Positions 33,951 to 45,290 of a stretch of 64,000 nt of DNA are shown here, one piece after another. The stretch is taken from positions 71,084,929 through 71,148,928 of the forward strand of contig CM049312.1 of the NCBI GenBank assembly GCA_026874595.1. Reading direction: 5' to 3'. The translations under genes were made by a program, and so were the position numbers. Position 1 is the stretch's first letter. Every line of letters begins with the position of its first letter. The notes under the pieces were generated by a model. That model made no database searches. It saw only the letters and a program-made list of their open reading frames with translations, and had not been told where the DNA came from. Origin of the DNA: Sipunculus nudus (Eukaryota > Annelida > Sipuncula > Golfingiida > Sipunculidae).

Positions 33951-35954
33951 GTGATTGTAGGTTTAGCAGATTTTCATTTGGAATCGCAGTTTGTGATTAA
34001 CCCATGAAAAGGTTTGACTATCAGAGCATACACCCCGTAGGTACTATAACAGGCTGCAGCATCACATTCTACTATCAGCTAACAATAACTTGCCCAACAT
34101 ACTGTGTACACTCACAATGGACATTTCCAATGTTTAATGACAAGCCAATTTAATGAATCAACAAAGATATTAAGCGGTTAAATTCAAGTCAAAGCCTTCT
34201 CTCCATTGCCCACTGGACTAAGAAAACACACTTCATTTAGCTAATCACACTACATTAGGCCCTTAACTCTGCTTTTCTAACCTAATTAAACAAACACTCC
34301 ATTCATCAGATGTGTTAGCCTAGGGTCGTCATAGAAAAGCAATAGCTATTATTTTATTACTTGGGGTACTTTAACTATTTCTAGTTCAAATTTCTTTTCT
34401 TAGAAAGTAATATTACTCTTACTTACTTTGAAAAGCTGTAATATTCTATTAATATTACGTATTACTATCGCCTCATTCCTTGTTGTAATTAAATGCCCCT
34501 TATGTAACCGTTGTCAAAACTCATAAATTATTACACATGATGAATGACACGGTCAGTCTATCATATATTTTGTTTTATATTATTTTCACATATATCGGTT
34601 ACCATTAAATATATATATTTTTTAGGATACAGCCACATTTATTCATAAGTTGAGATTATATAAATAATAATATATGGCTGTTATCATTATTGTTATAATC
34701 AGTGTTATCATTGTTATTATTATATGATAACATATGGTTAACATATGGTTATATGCTTTATACAATGTCATTGAGGTTTCCTTTAACACAATAACTTTTA
34801 TATTAAATAACTTTCATAGCCTTTCATTTTCCCTACCTTTCCTCAATGACAACTAAAATGATCATGCAAGATAAACATGACGAATATTGATGAGGCGGGT
34901 CATGAACATGACTATAAATGCATCATAGTTTTTTTTTTGGGGGGGGGGGTGCTTGTAGCACAACACTAATATCTAATATTAGTGCATATATTGAGGACTG
35001 AAGGCCTAGATAAATGTCAAATGGCATCCTTACCTTGAGCTGGCTGTCTTTTTCAAATCTGTTTATTTTTTTTTTTATTTCCCTCATGGGCAACTTAGTT
35101 GTAGCCTGATTGAGTCAGATTGATTTTATCATGGCTCCTCTACGATTCCGTAACACTAAAATTTAATTCAAATTCGACTTTGGTTGGAAATATATTAGCA
35201 TATACGTTTGACAATATGGTTAAACTTTAAATGATTAAATTTCAAGGAAACCAGTACACTGACACATTTAAATGTTATCATTATGGTTTTATCTTAACAC
35301 TTTCCTTCATAACAGCAGGGTATCTATGAGCAATAAAACTCTGCTGAGCTTGAAATTTGAAAGGGTTGAAAAGAAATTTAGTTAAGCAGAAGTATATAAA
35401 ACACATAGGATTTAACACAATATTTTTTATCATATATGATAAAGATGGATGAGTGCCAAAAATATGTTGGATTTTTAGGGTCTTTTTCAGAAATCACATG
35501 ATCGCCCGAAAACAACAAGCGTCCGAGAGGCTGGAGCACATATCGGTAAATTTATTTTGGAAAATCGAATGCAGATGGGATATATTTGACACGTCAACTG
35601 CCTGAAAACCCTACCTTTTTATGTGCTTAATATGTACTTATGTTAATATAATTGAAAAAACATGTTCCATGGTCTATTTTTGCGTTTTAATATTGGGACA
35701 ACACAAGATTATTTTATAGCCTTTATAAAACAACAGAAGATATTTTTCTAAACCAAGAGAAAGAAACACATTGGCTGCATTATATACTACTTATATGGTT
35801 TGGTAAAAAAAACTTCAGCATTAAGAAAATGGTGCATTATATAATCTCAAATTTTAAGTAAAGTTTATGCTCAATATTATAATTTCATTTCGGATGGCTT
35901 TCTGAAGTCTTCCGAAGAGCTTAAATATATTTTTTTATATGTATCATTCCATAT
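33951..35954. other. Intergenic AT-rich DNA, no gene seen
   Basis: It contains a T/G homopolymer junction at about 34930-34950 and a GTAATATTAC-rich stretch at 34405-34470. No coding signal is convincing. Confidence 0.4.
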
Positions 35955-36098
35955 AGTGTATCAGGTGACTTTCCCAGTATAAAATATCATTCTTCTTACA
36001 CAATGTTCAGTGATTGACTTCTCACTTCAGAAATGAGCTAAGTTAAAAATTAATTAAATTGGCCTTAAAGGCAAAACATGTTATTCATCGATTACCTC

Positions 36099-36222
36099 TT
36101 ATTGTGTTATTTGCGGAATGGATTGTGTCAGCACAGTTTTGCAAGAAGTAAAATGCATGCAAAGCTTTATATTTGGTAAGTAACTGAAACTAGAGATCAT
36201 TTGGACATTTCTTTTGGGAATA
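36099..36222 (-). other. Candidate terminal exon of the vWD gene
   Basis: On the minus strand a pyrimidine-rich acceptor (...ttttttcttag) precedes an open stretch of 40 codons ending in TAA at 36101-36099. It joins in correct phase to the exon ending at 37586, completing the CC of the last codon as CCT. The peptide has two Cys (LCMHFTSCK). Against it: the paralogue at about 62,370 lacks a good acceptor and stops after 18 codons, no poly(A) signal is obvious, and 40 open codons can occur by chance. Confidence 0.25.
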
Positions 36223-37524
36223 CTAAGAAAAAAGTTTCCCTTTCCCCGGTCGGCCACAAGGCATCAACTTTTTGCAATGATAAAACAAACAAAACGATAT
36301 TTTTTCTCCATGCGGTGTTTTTATTCAGACTGACCCGGTATTGTTTGCTAATGTGTAAAAGTTTCATACACAATGTATTGTGGTAATAACCTTATGCGTA
36401 ATAGGATTGAAAAGTCTAGAAAGAAGTTACTTTTCCGGACATTGCTTACTACCACCGTGAAATTAATGCAGAAAAGTTCCAGTGTGCCCTTATTTTCAAT
36501 TTATGCAGCCCGACGCAGTCCGATCCTAGTGGTGATCGGGTCCTCGAGTAAAAGATAAGATCCCTTCCTTCCTTATGAGTAAGTACTCTATTTCAAATCT
36601 CTATTGGATGTGCGATGGGTCAGTATTGGTATATAGTTTTCCTCAATCGTATGACACTCCAAATCTGTACTTCCCCGATCAATACCCACCATTTAGAGGA
36701 CATCTACAAAGACACATGGATAATAATAAATTCTTTCTGTAAACTTTCTTTCTAAAGCAGGTGCAATTGGCCTCTGTATAATTAGTTTTGTAAATAAATA
36801 TCTTCTTCAGGACAAATGATTCCTTATATTAAGAACCAGTCAACTAATTCTGCTATGTTCTCTAAAACTGCGTCGTAAACAATGAGGTCTGAGCAAAAAT
36901 GTAAGTTTAGATAGGTTTCGATATTCTAGTTCTAGCATGACTTTTGAAAAAGTGCCTTATCACCCATGTAAATCGTATAACACCCTAGGCTTCAACAGCT
37001 ACAAAAACATAAAAAAAATATTACATTGTTTATTGTCCGAATATATTTTTTTAAACAATTCTGCCTAACTTGCCTTTGTGGAAAAATAAATTATGATTTT
37101 AATATCCCGTTTACTAATACTACTATGTTCTATAATACTACGTCGTAGTATATGGGCAATAAGGACCGAGCATAAATGTTAACGCTGGTATGATTGTTAA
37201 ATGTCCCCGGTATAACAACAATGTGAACATACCTGAACAAAAGTGGTAAACAGAAAGGATCAAACAAAAACTTAAACCAAGTTGGTTTGACTTGTCTGGA
37301 TCGATCCAAGGCTTATTAGTGGCAATGTATTAAAATTGGTAATGTTCAAACGGGAGTCACTAATGCTATCTGGATTTCTGGATGTTGCACTGTATGTAAA
37401 CACTGATGACTGAAGTTCAGCGATTGCAGCATTAAAATATATAACTATGTATATCCAGTAAATAAAAGTGACATTAAAATTTTGACATGTGAAAAGAAAT
37501 TAAGTAAAGCAGACGCATATAAAT

Positions 37525-37527
<3 letters not shown>

Positions 37528-37580
<53 letters not shown>
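37528..37580. repeat. (AT)n microsatellite in vWD gene intron
   Basis: An alternating AT tract that begins five bases beyond the donor site of the exon at 37651-37586. The paralogous intron at 63,520 lacks it. Confidence 0.95.
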
Positions 37581-37582
<2 letters not shown>

Positions 37583-37585
37583 GAC

Positions 37586-37651
37586 GGGTAGAACTCCCAC
37601 TTATCTGCAATTTCTTCATCAGTGTTTAGACCCCAATCGTCGTCGTCAGCA
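37586..37651 (-). CDS. vWD gene exon, 66 nt
   Basis: Acceptor ...aatttcag at 37653-37652, and an exon encoding ADDDDWGLNTDEEIADKWEF. Its first base completes GA|T (Asp) from the previous exon, continuing GLCGNNNN into the acidic stretch usual after this vWD motif. It ends TACCC before gtcatt, a weak GT donor. The paralogous exon (63593-63528) has the same length, an open frame and a better donor (gtaatt). Confidence 0.7.
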
Positions 37652-40600
37652 CTGAAATTGAAAAAAATAACCCTTGAGGTGTAGTACAAAATAGCCTATT
37701 TAAAATTTCTTAGAATCCAATCTTTTTCAATTAAAATAAAATGACCAAATCGAAATATTTCATTCAAAAATCGTTTCATTATCAAGTAATTAAATGATAC
37801 TTACTCATTATTGTTATTTCCACATAAGCCTTCCATTTCTCTGTCGAACATGTGGGCAACGCATATGTAAAGGCAAGATTTGCAATCCCAGGATACCTCG
37901 AAATAAACCTGCCTGATTCTATAGATCATCCATGGGCGATCATCTATATCGAATTTATAGATATGGACATCGGGATTGCTCACTGGCAATTTCTGGTAGC
38001 CACCAGGGGTCTTCATACATGCAGAGATAAACATAGCTGAATCGATATTTGGTCAACTGGTTTAATTTTTTATATAAAATATCAAACAAAAATCAAGAGT
38101 GAGCTATTTTTTTATCAACAATATATGCATGGTTGTAAAAATATTAAATTTGGACAGTCTTAAATATCCGTTTATTTATCACAAGCAACTAATATCATAT
38201 TCACTTGGTTGGTGCAAAATTTTCAGCCGATAGATAAAAAGCCCTCTATAATTATTACTATTTCCATATATCAGCCTTCCAGTCAGTTTGCAAGTAGAGT
38301 TTTGTTGTTTCATTTCAGCTAATTTCCAGCAAGCCTAAATATCACCTTTTACATGCACAGCTATAATTTTTGGTTCACGTATTGTTGAAGAATCTAGGTA
38401 AATTAAAACCGTTCAAACATTGCGACTTTTAATGAAAGATTTTCTTTCTGTTTGTAAAACCCTTCAATTTTGAACCGCGTATCACAATCGGCCAGGCCAC
38501 CAAAGTGGGTTTACTCGGTCTTAATGTTGCAATTTAATGTTAAATTTGAAAACTGTGATATACCTAGAGAAGATCAAATGATATATAATAAATTTTTTTA
38601 CAACTATTGTTGTTCCTTTGTGACGGTAAAAGTAGTTGAGTTGATGGTTTTATGATCGATATTTGATATGACAGAAATTAATATATGATACGAATAGTTG
38701 TTTCATCTAAACAAGGAAAGTTATACCAATTACAAACTTACCATGAAGACGCTTTCTGAACAGTTTTCCTTTAAAAATGTGTAGTTCACATTATTGTACA
38801 CTTTATCAACTCTCGCAATCAGGGATCGTAGGGCCCATCTGGTTGGTTTTGTTAACATGAAAACTTGCACAATTTTTCGGAGATCCGCAGTGACATAATA
38901 CATACATGGTATATTTACTTTAATTTTTCTCAAGTCATATGTCTGGCCATCAGGGTCACGGCAAAAACCGCAGCATTTTTCTGAAAGTTGAAGATAAATG
39001 TTAATGTAAAGCGAAAACAATGTGACAGTTCCTATCATAACAAAGGCTAACATATAAAATCAAGCACTGTCAAAGGTTTCTATACACCGTATAGTCAACC
39101 TGATACCTGACCGGGCAATAGTTTTGATGGTTTACATAAACTGATGTACACTTTTTGTTTTATCGCATTGGTATATGCAAAATTTTCCATAAAATATGTT
39201 TTAAAAAAAAGAAGCAAAAAGAAATTATTTCGACAAAATGATCATGTGTTAAATCATGCAGGAAAGCAGGGATAATTAAGAATAATGTCTATCTTGGTAA
39301 AATATTGTTTTCCTAAATAGAACGCAAATTTAAAAATAATCTATTTAAGAATGTGAACATATGAAAAATAGATAATAATAAGTAATATCCTAACGATGGA
39401 AAAAATAGACATATAAAGTTGCAAATCTATCAAAACAGCGACAAGTGAATTAGCAAATGGAAATTTGGTTAATATATGTTTGTGGAACGCTTCCCTAAAA
39501 TAAATAATTACATGAAGTAATACAACATTCATTACGAAATAACAAAACTTTAATTAAAAGAAATCCTTTTGCAAAACTTAACGCATCCTGTAAAACTATC
39601 ATGGTTGGTAGACATATCCGTCTTACAATTTCTAGGTGTAACTTTATTAAAAGTGGATTTGCAAATAGTTGAACGATTTGGCACTCAGAAACATCTTCAA
39701 CAATTCTGGGATCAATTGAACATTGATTTTGGGACTTCTAGATTATTTTGTGTAAGTTTTACGTCTAATCATTGGAAAATTGTGTTAACTGTGTTTATAT
39801 TTGGCATTTTTTACTTAGAGACTATAAAAAAATGCAACCAATTCTACAACATACCTCAGACCTTATAGAACATGATGTTGGTTAGATCTGGTTATTTTGT
39901 CTGCAAATTAAATATATTTCTACGGGGATTAAAGCAAAAAATATAGGTTACAGGCTTAATCCTTGGAATGACCCAAACTTTACCAAGTACCTACCTGGGA
40001 ATAACTTCAGTTTTTTTTTCTATGTAAGGCTGTTACAGTTTGCCCCTTGTCAAGCCATAATATATTTTAGTTTTAAAAAATACAATACAGAAAAGCGTAA
40101 AAATAAAGAAAAATGTAGATGGCACGACCAGTCTTCCATAATCCTCTATAATCAAAAAGTTTCCCGATTTCAAAAGTTCATACAATTATTAATGTGGTAA
40201 TATATGTTAAGCAGGATTTTACACATCGGCAGCTGCTAACATCGAAAATGCTAACTTATTTTTTTTTGTCTGCAACATTCTCAAGAACTGGCTTGGCCGA
40301 TTTTCTTCACTTTCAGGCATTTTAATAATTTAATATTTGCATAAGATGCACTGTGTTTATGTTTTAGAGATGAGTTTTTTTTGTTTTACAGCCAAGCACA
40401 GAAACACACGTCTGATTTTCTAAGTGTTAAAAACACAAAAAAAACTCACATAACTCGCCAAAAATAGGCACAGCTGCCTGATTTTTCGAATGCAAGGAGT
40501 CTTACCAGGGACATGCCTATCAAGTAAGAAGTTTCTAGGTCAAACATTTGTGCTTCGTGAAGGGGAAGAACAGACAGACGGACGGACGGACGATGGACGA

Positions 40601-42401
40601 TGGGTAATCAATTTAGCATATATGACCTATCGTCAGCATGTAAACAGTCTCTAATAGAATATTGTACGATATTACATATGTCTATTTGTACTCAACAATA
40701 GGATTTAAAGATTTGTTATTATAATATAATAACAATTCGTTTTTAGGATTCCTCTGAGGATGTTACTAGGGATTATATTTGTTTTAATGTACCTTTATTC
40801 ATTATGTATTATACAGTACTTTCTTAAGGTTATAATTTCAACTTATTGCTGTGAAATGTGTATTTATATATCTCAAGAAAACGCTATATGTACTTCAACC
40901 GTGTATGTTTTTAATATATGTGAATTTGCTCTTTGTGTAAGCTTCCGGTGTGGTGTGTGTATTTTTGTAAGAAGCTGTCCACTTATTTATATCAACATTA
41001 TCAGGCTATTCACACATCCACATGTTTATACAAGTGTCAGCATCCAAGATAGCCCTAACTGGGGTGCTAAGCATTTACTATATTACTATAATTATTTCCC
41101 ATAGTGCAAAAGCTGTAATGGTCTACTTAGTCGTGGGCTAATTGCGCTTAGCCCAGAATAAGATTATTCATAGTGTACCATTATCATGAGAAATATCTAC
41201 TGAACTGATCTGATTAAACATACAACGATTCTTATTATGTATACGAAACCAACATTGGGTAGGTTACACTTAACCGTGAATGCTACATGGAATTCCTCCT
41301 GACTAAATCCTTCTGGCTTCATTTGATTGTGTGTGTCTATGTATGGGTAAGTGTATGTGTGTGTCGAATGTGTAGAATATATTTTAAAAAGCTGACATGT
41401 ATCAGTACTGACTGTATCGCCAGAAAGTGGACATATTTTGATTCATTATGGCAGGTCCGTTGTCCACGTCATCTTCTTCTTAAAACACTTCCCGTTTCCC
41501 TGAAAAAAAGGTCAAACAATGTTCTGATGAAAGTTGAATAATAAACCTTTTTCGGCACATTAGTGACATCTGTTCACGACTATTGACACTACATTTCGGG
41601 TCCAGTAAAAAGAGATTATATGTCAAATGATAAAAGTATCCTGTCTTATTAATAAAGATAGGATATTGCCTGTGTCTGTAGCATGTATCATTTTATAAAA
41701 AACAATCCGCAATACTGGCTCAAAGGGCCAGAACGACAATACCATCTTGTGCACATGCTCGTCGAAAAGGTTTATTTGCATCATAGTTTATCATGAAGAT
41801 ATAATACATTAAACTGAGTGTTGAAACATATTACCTAATCAAGACACCAGTCTTTACTGAGATAGAAAAAAATACGTATTTTACACCTTGTGCGAAAGCC
41901 TGTAAGACTACGTGTTTCCAATTTAATTTAGAAGAATATTCAGAATATAAATATGTATATATTAAGATATAACATGTAACATTTTTGGCAACAGTTGACA
42001 TGTCGCCTCAATTTTTTTCTTTTACGTCTGGTTCATATATAACGTATCGCCGCATGACTTAGCATATACATAAGGTCAAAAACATAGAAACATAGTTAGA
42101 GTAACATAAACAGACTAACATAAATAAATATACATAAAACGGGATCACAGACATAGTAACATAAACGGATCTATAGACAGTTAGTGAAATAAACATGGGA
42201 ACATAGACACAGTAACATAAACAGAGTAACATAAACATAGTGAAATAAACATGATGACATAGACATGATAAGGTAACAGAAAAACATAAACATAATTATA
42301 TGAACATGGTTACATACACACAGAATAAACCTACCCAGCTCCACGACAGCAGCCCCCGCAAGTGCCACAGCGGAAAGAAACACAATGCTTTTGGGAAACA
42401 T
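37586..42401 (-). CDS. Small secreted vWD-domain protein gene (spliced, partial model)
   Basis: The gene model on the minus strand has TATAAAAG at 43218-43211, a non-coding exon ending at 43159, and coding exons at 42409-42335, 38980-38742, 38036-37805 and 37651-37586. The product begins with a hydrophobic signal peptide, then CCGFCRDPDGQTYD (start of a vWD domain) and, later, VSWDCKSCLYICVAHMF. The core motif MEGLCGNNNN, split across an intron, leads to DADDDDWGLN. vWD domains form disulphide-linked folds in mucins, von Willebrand factor and invertebrate extracellular proteins. Splice phases agree at every junction except between 38742 and 38036, where one base is unaccounted for; a short missed exon or decay is possible. 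The 3' end is not firmly identified. A paralogue lies at 63.5 kb. Confidence 0.7.
37805..38036 (-). CDS. vWD gene exon, 232 nt, with GLCGN core
   Basis: Acceptor gattcag at 38038-38037 and donor GA|gtaagt at 37804-37803. The open frame reads MFISACMKTPGGYQKLPVSN, then a beta-strand-like region, VYFEVSWDCKSCLYICVAHM and EMEGLCGNNNN. The spacing from VSWD through the paired Cys to GLCGN matches the second half of vWD domains. It needs one base from the preceding exon, which the exon ending at 38742 does not supply. Confidence 0.75.
38742..38980 (-). CDS. vWD gene exon, 239 nt, start of domain
   Basis: Acceptor caactttcag at 38982-38981 and strong donor ATG|gtaagt at 38741-38740. The frame is open for 239 bases in phase with the signal-peptide exon (G|AA). 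It encodes EKCCGFCRDPDGQTYDLRKI, then PCMYYVTAD and NYTFLKENCSESVFM. The C-x-D-P-D-G-x-T-Y-D start and following Cys resemble the opening of vWD domains (GDPH-x-T-x-DG). An N-x-T glycosylation sequon is present. Confidence 0.72.
39055..40225. other. Large intron of vWD gene, upstream part
   Basis: Lies between the coding exons at 38980 and 42335. No exon with supported phase was seen. The plus-strand ORF 39569-39868 has no motif. Confidence 0.45.
40230..40640. repeat. Dispersed repeat with GACGGACGG tail
   Basis: The segment ends in 'acagacagacggacgga' repeats followed by 'gatgggtaatcaattta'. The same style of tail is found at 60120-60165 and about 60570-60590. Such CAGACGGACGG tails are common in interspersed repeats of marine invertebrates. 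No internal promoter was identified. Confidence 0.5.
40641..42073. other. Intron of vWD gene, no further exon supported
   Basis: ORFs at 40760-41104 and 41287-41541 (plus strand) lack domains and splice logic. I treat them as chance. Confidence 0.4.
42074..42325. repeat. Degenerate ~12-bp minisatellite (ACATAAACAGAGTA-like)
   Basis: About twenty variants of 'acataaacagagta' or 'acatagacatag' follow each other. The array ends within ten bases of the donor site of the signal-peptide exon, inside its intron. Confidence 0.85.
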
Positions 42402-42409
42402 GGTTGAAC
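42335..42409 (-). CDS. vWD gene first coding exon: signal peptide
   Basis: Acceptor ctctgatacag at 42411-42410, an eight-base leader, and the ATG at 42401-42399. The exon codes 22 residues starting MFPKSIVFLSAVALAG, a short basic start followed by a hydrophobic core and small residues, a standard secretion signal. It ends with one base of the next codon at 42335 before gtaggt. That phase joins exactly to the exon at 38980. Confidence 0.75.
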
Positions 42410-43158
42410 CTGTATCAGAGTAAACCTTTAAACACAGTTTCAAGTGATTGTATCCCCCACTATCAATAGATAAAACATGTCCTTGTCCACGCTGTAAAAG
42501 TTACACATAAATTTGTTGTTGTTTTTTCCATAGAGTGTTAAACATACATCACCTTTCTAACAAATGCAGGGTTTGTTGTTAATTTAAATTAAAAAAGACG
42601 TTTTATCAATTAGGTGATTCCAGAATTTATGTCCATACTTTAATTATTTCATTTTGCAAGTGGAGATTGCTTATAATCTAGGAAATGTTCTTGTATAAAG
42701 AAAGCAATAGCACTATAGGCATATATTTATTCTAGCAGAAGGTATTTGCTTTCCTCAATTGCCATGGGGTATTTGGCATATGACCATTTGACTGAATCCT
42801 ACTAATGATCTGATAATTTGTTTACATCACTGAGCTTTTATACATATTATACGTTTGGCAAAATGGATCATGAAACAAATGACGCTAACATTCACACATT
42901 CATACGACTTCAGATTTACTGCGTTGTCTAAAATAATTTTATATATGTGCTCACCTGAATTGTTCTATGTTTTACTGAGCCATGAAAACAACAAAGTGAA
43001 AGCTATATTGTATTCCAACTGGCTAGTTGAGGTATGTTCGAAAATTTTAATCAATGTTTTTCAAAGCCCGCAATAATGGCCACTATAGGCTTTGGAGAAT
43101 CTACATGTACAAAAGAAGCGATATTAAAATTTCTAGATCTAAGTATCTGAAGTCTTAC

Positions 43159-43218
43159 CTGTAGTCTTTAGATCCTTGCCGTGTGGATACAGGTTGCCGT
43201 CTTGATGCTACTTTTATA
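43159..43218 (-). promoter_or_regulatory. TATA promoter and 5' non-coding exon of vWD gene
   Basis: TATAAAAG occurs at 43218-43211 on the minus strand. Transcription is expected about 30 bases on, near 43190. The non-coding exon ends ...AAAGACTACAG|gtaaga at 43159, a strong donor. The next acceptor is at 42410, giving a 0.75-kb first intron and a leader that joins 8 bases before the ATG. Confidence 0.6.
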
Positions 43219-43404
43219 CATTTTCAAATGAGATGCGGCGTCCTCCACCACGCAGAACCACGTGTTATTATTGTCCATAGTTTTATAGAATTTATTTAAG
43301 ACAAATAAAAGTATTTCATGGTAACATTTTAATATTTACTTTCTTGTTTACCAAAACATGTTTGTCATACAATTTCTACAGAATGTTTGGGGGCGCGAAG
43401 TCTC

Positions 43405-43665
43405 TAAGCCAGGTGTTCTTGTAATTGCCAGATAAATTTCTTAAATAGCTTTTTGTCCAAGGGAATGATTTTATAGAAACATTCCTAAGATATATTTTAC
43501 CTAGGCGTCACGAAAAGATGAAGCCAGGTGTTCTTGTAATTGCTAAATAAATTTCTGAAATAGCTTTTTGTCCAAAGGGAGTGATTTTATAGAAACATTC
43601 CTATGATGTATTTTACCTGGGCGTCACAAAATCATGAACACAGGTGTTCGTATATGTTCCAATAG
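43405..43665. repeat. ~116-bp minisatellite, 2.2 units, upstream of vWD promoter
   Basis: 'ccaggtgttcttgtaattgc' region recurs at 43409, 43524 and (diverged) 43640, with 'tagctttttgtccaa' and 'gattttatagaaacattcct' in each full unit. It begins about 190 bp upstream of the TATA box. Confidence 0.85.
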
Positions 43666-45138
43666 TTTCCTATAAAGTTTGAAACGAAAACATTCAAAGG
43701 TAATATATAATTATAACATGATAGTATTTTCCCGAATATATCCCTTGTAGATTTAATACTGGATGTTAAGAGGGTACAAATTCGAAAATGCAGCTTTTCA
43801 AAATGACTATATAAATATTAAATTGTGTATCTTAAACAGAAGAATATTATCCAGAGAACATTACCTTTGATACATGGTAGTGTTTACGCATTGTCTTATT
43901 GACATTCAATCGGCAGAAGGTTTTATGTTCTTCCTACTAGTTTTCTTATGACATAATTTTCTTAAACAATCAAAGACAAAAGGACATTGGCATCATAACA
44001 AAGAACGACGGCCTATGAATATATATTTATTTCTCATGATGTATTAAGTTAAATTGAAATGAAGATATTCAATACTATAATATCCTTGATTTTATGCTTA
44101 CAAATAGGGATTACTAAAAGTTTTTACAGTATCATGTTTGTAGTGTTCGTTGTAGGTCTGTATTATACATGAATAATCCATTAGACACATAACGCACAGG
44201 TTCAGCCCATAAAGCACGTAAATCGAACAAATATAAAGAAGCATATCGTATAACGACATACCAGTAATTTATCAACTTTTTTTCATAATTGTAAACTACG
44301 TTGTTGTTTTAGAATGATTACATATTCGAATATTTTATTTTCGGAAATAAAGTCCTCATATTTCAAAGGAAATGTACCGTGTCTTTTTCTTTGTTGTTTC
44401 TTGAATTCCACATGCCTTTCCAATAAGTTGTATTTCCTAATAAAATTAATAATTTATTTATATCTATGAACTTTTTTGTACACCAGCATATATCTCTCTT
44501 GATCTTCAAATTACAAACATGAATATATGTCAGTGACATTTTCACGGAACTAAAATGCATCGTGGGTTGAATCATACCATTTCATATAATTTTTCATTTT
44601 TATTTATTCAAATATGCTGTTGTTGTCGAAATCACACGATCAGATCACGTGATGTGTGTGGTTTTGGCGAGGGACGAACAGAAAGATGCATGCGGTAAGC
44701 AAGAAGACCGTGTTGATTCAAGATGATATGTGGACTGCAGTAGAAAATTCTACTTCCCTTCTTTGTGTGCATAAAACACAGTCAAAATGACAACAAAAGG
44801 AAAGATGAAGGTATCGTAATCTTATTATAGTCCTTTTCAAGCTTATTTTGATTACCTGTATTCTTAATCTAATAATCAGAGTACCTGTTCAATTTTCACC
44901 TATATCCCAAGTGATTTTTATGTTTGATTAAATTGCAAAATCGTGATCTCTACTGGTCGAAGTTCATCATAAGAATTTATAGGTGCATGTTATTTTTTAG
45001 TTTGGTAGGCACTGGAATCGAAAACAAATAAAGAAAGATCCATCAAGGGAAAGCGTAGAAATTTTTATAGCCATAATCTGTATTTCTCAAGATTTTTTTA
45101 TCTTTATAAGTTTAGACAGAACTCTCTCCCCCTCTCTC

Positions 45139-45140
<2 letters not shown>
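43666..45140. other. Upstream intergenic DNA, no gene seen
   Basis: No coding support on either strand. An E-box-like palindrome, ATCACGTGAT, occurs at about 44645. Confidence 0.4.
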
Positions 45141-45142
<2 letters not shown>

Positions 45143-45198
<56 letters not shown>

Positions 45199-45199
45199 C

Positions 45200-45288
<89 letters not shown>
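45143..45288. repeat. Long (AT)n microsatellite
   Basis: Alternating AT for about 145 bp with a few TTT or ACAT interruptions, preceded by a short CT-rich run. Confidence 0.95.

Positions 45289-45290
<2 letters not shown>

Larger units (their letters stand above)
35955..38060. repeat. Block B, copy 1 (carries vWD exons)
   Basis: This is collinear with 62105-64000. Anchors are 'atcaggtgactttccc' (35959 against 62116), 'ttattcatcgatta' (36080 against 62236), 'tttttattcagactgacccggt' region (36319 against 62492), 'aaactgcgtcgtaaacaatgagg' region (36866 against 63093), and the vWD exons at 37586-38036 (against 63528-63984). Non-exonic parts are clearly more diverged than the exons. A sub-repeat ('ctatgttct...ctgcgtcg', 36855 and 37125) occurs only in this copy. 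Confidence 0.88.

Noticed and set aside
33806-34000. ORF of repeated Leu-Ser and Ile-Tyr residues (and similar ORFs over other AT tracts, e.g. 16573, 24813, 29858, 37689)
   Set aside because: Direct translation of CT and AT microsatellites.
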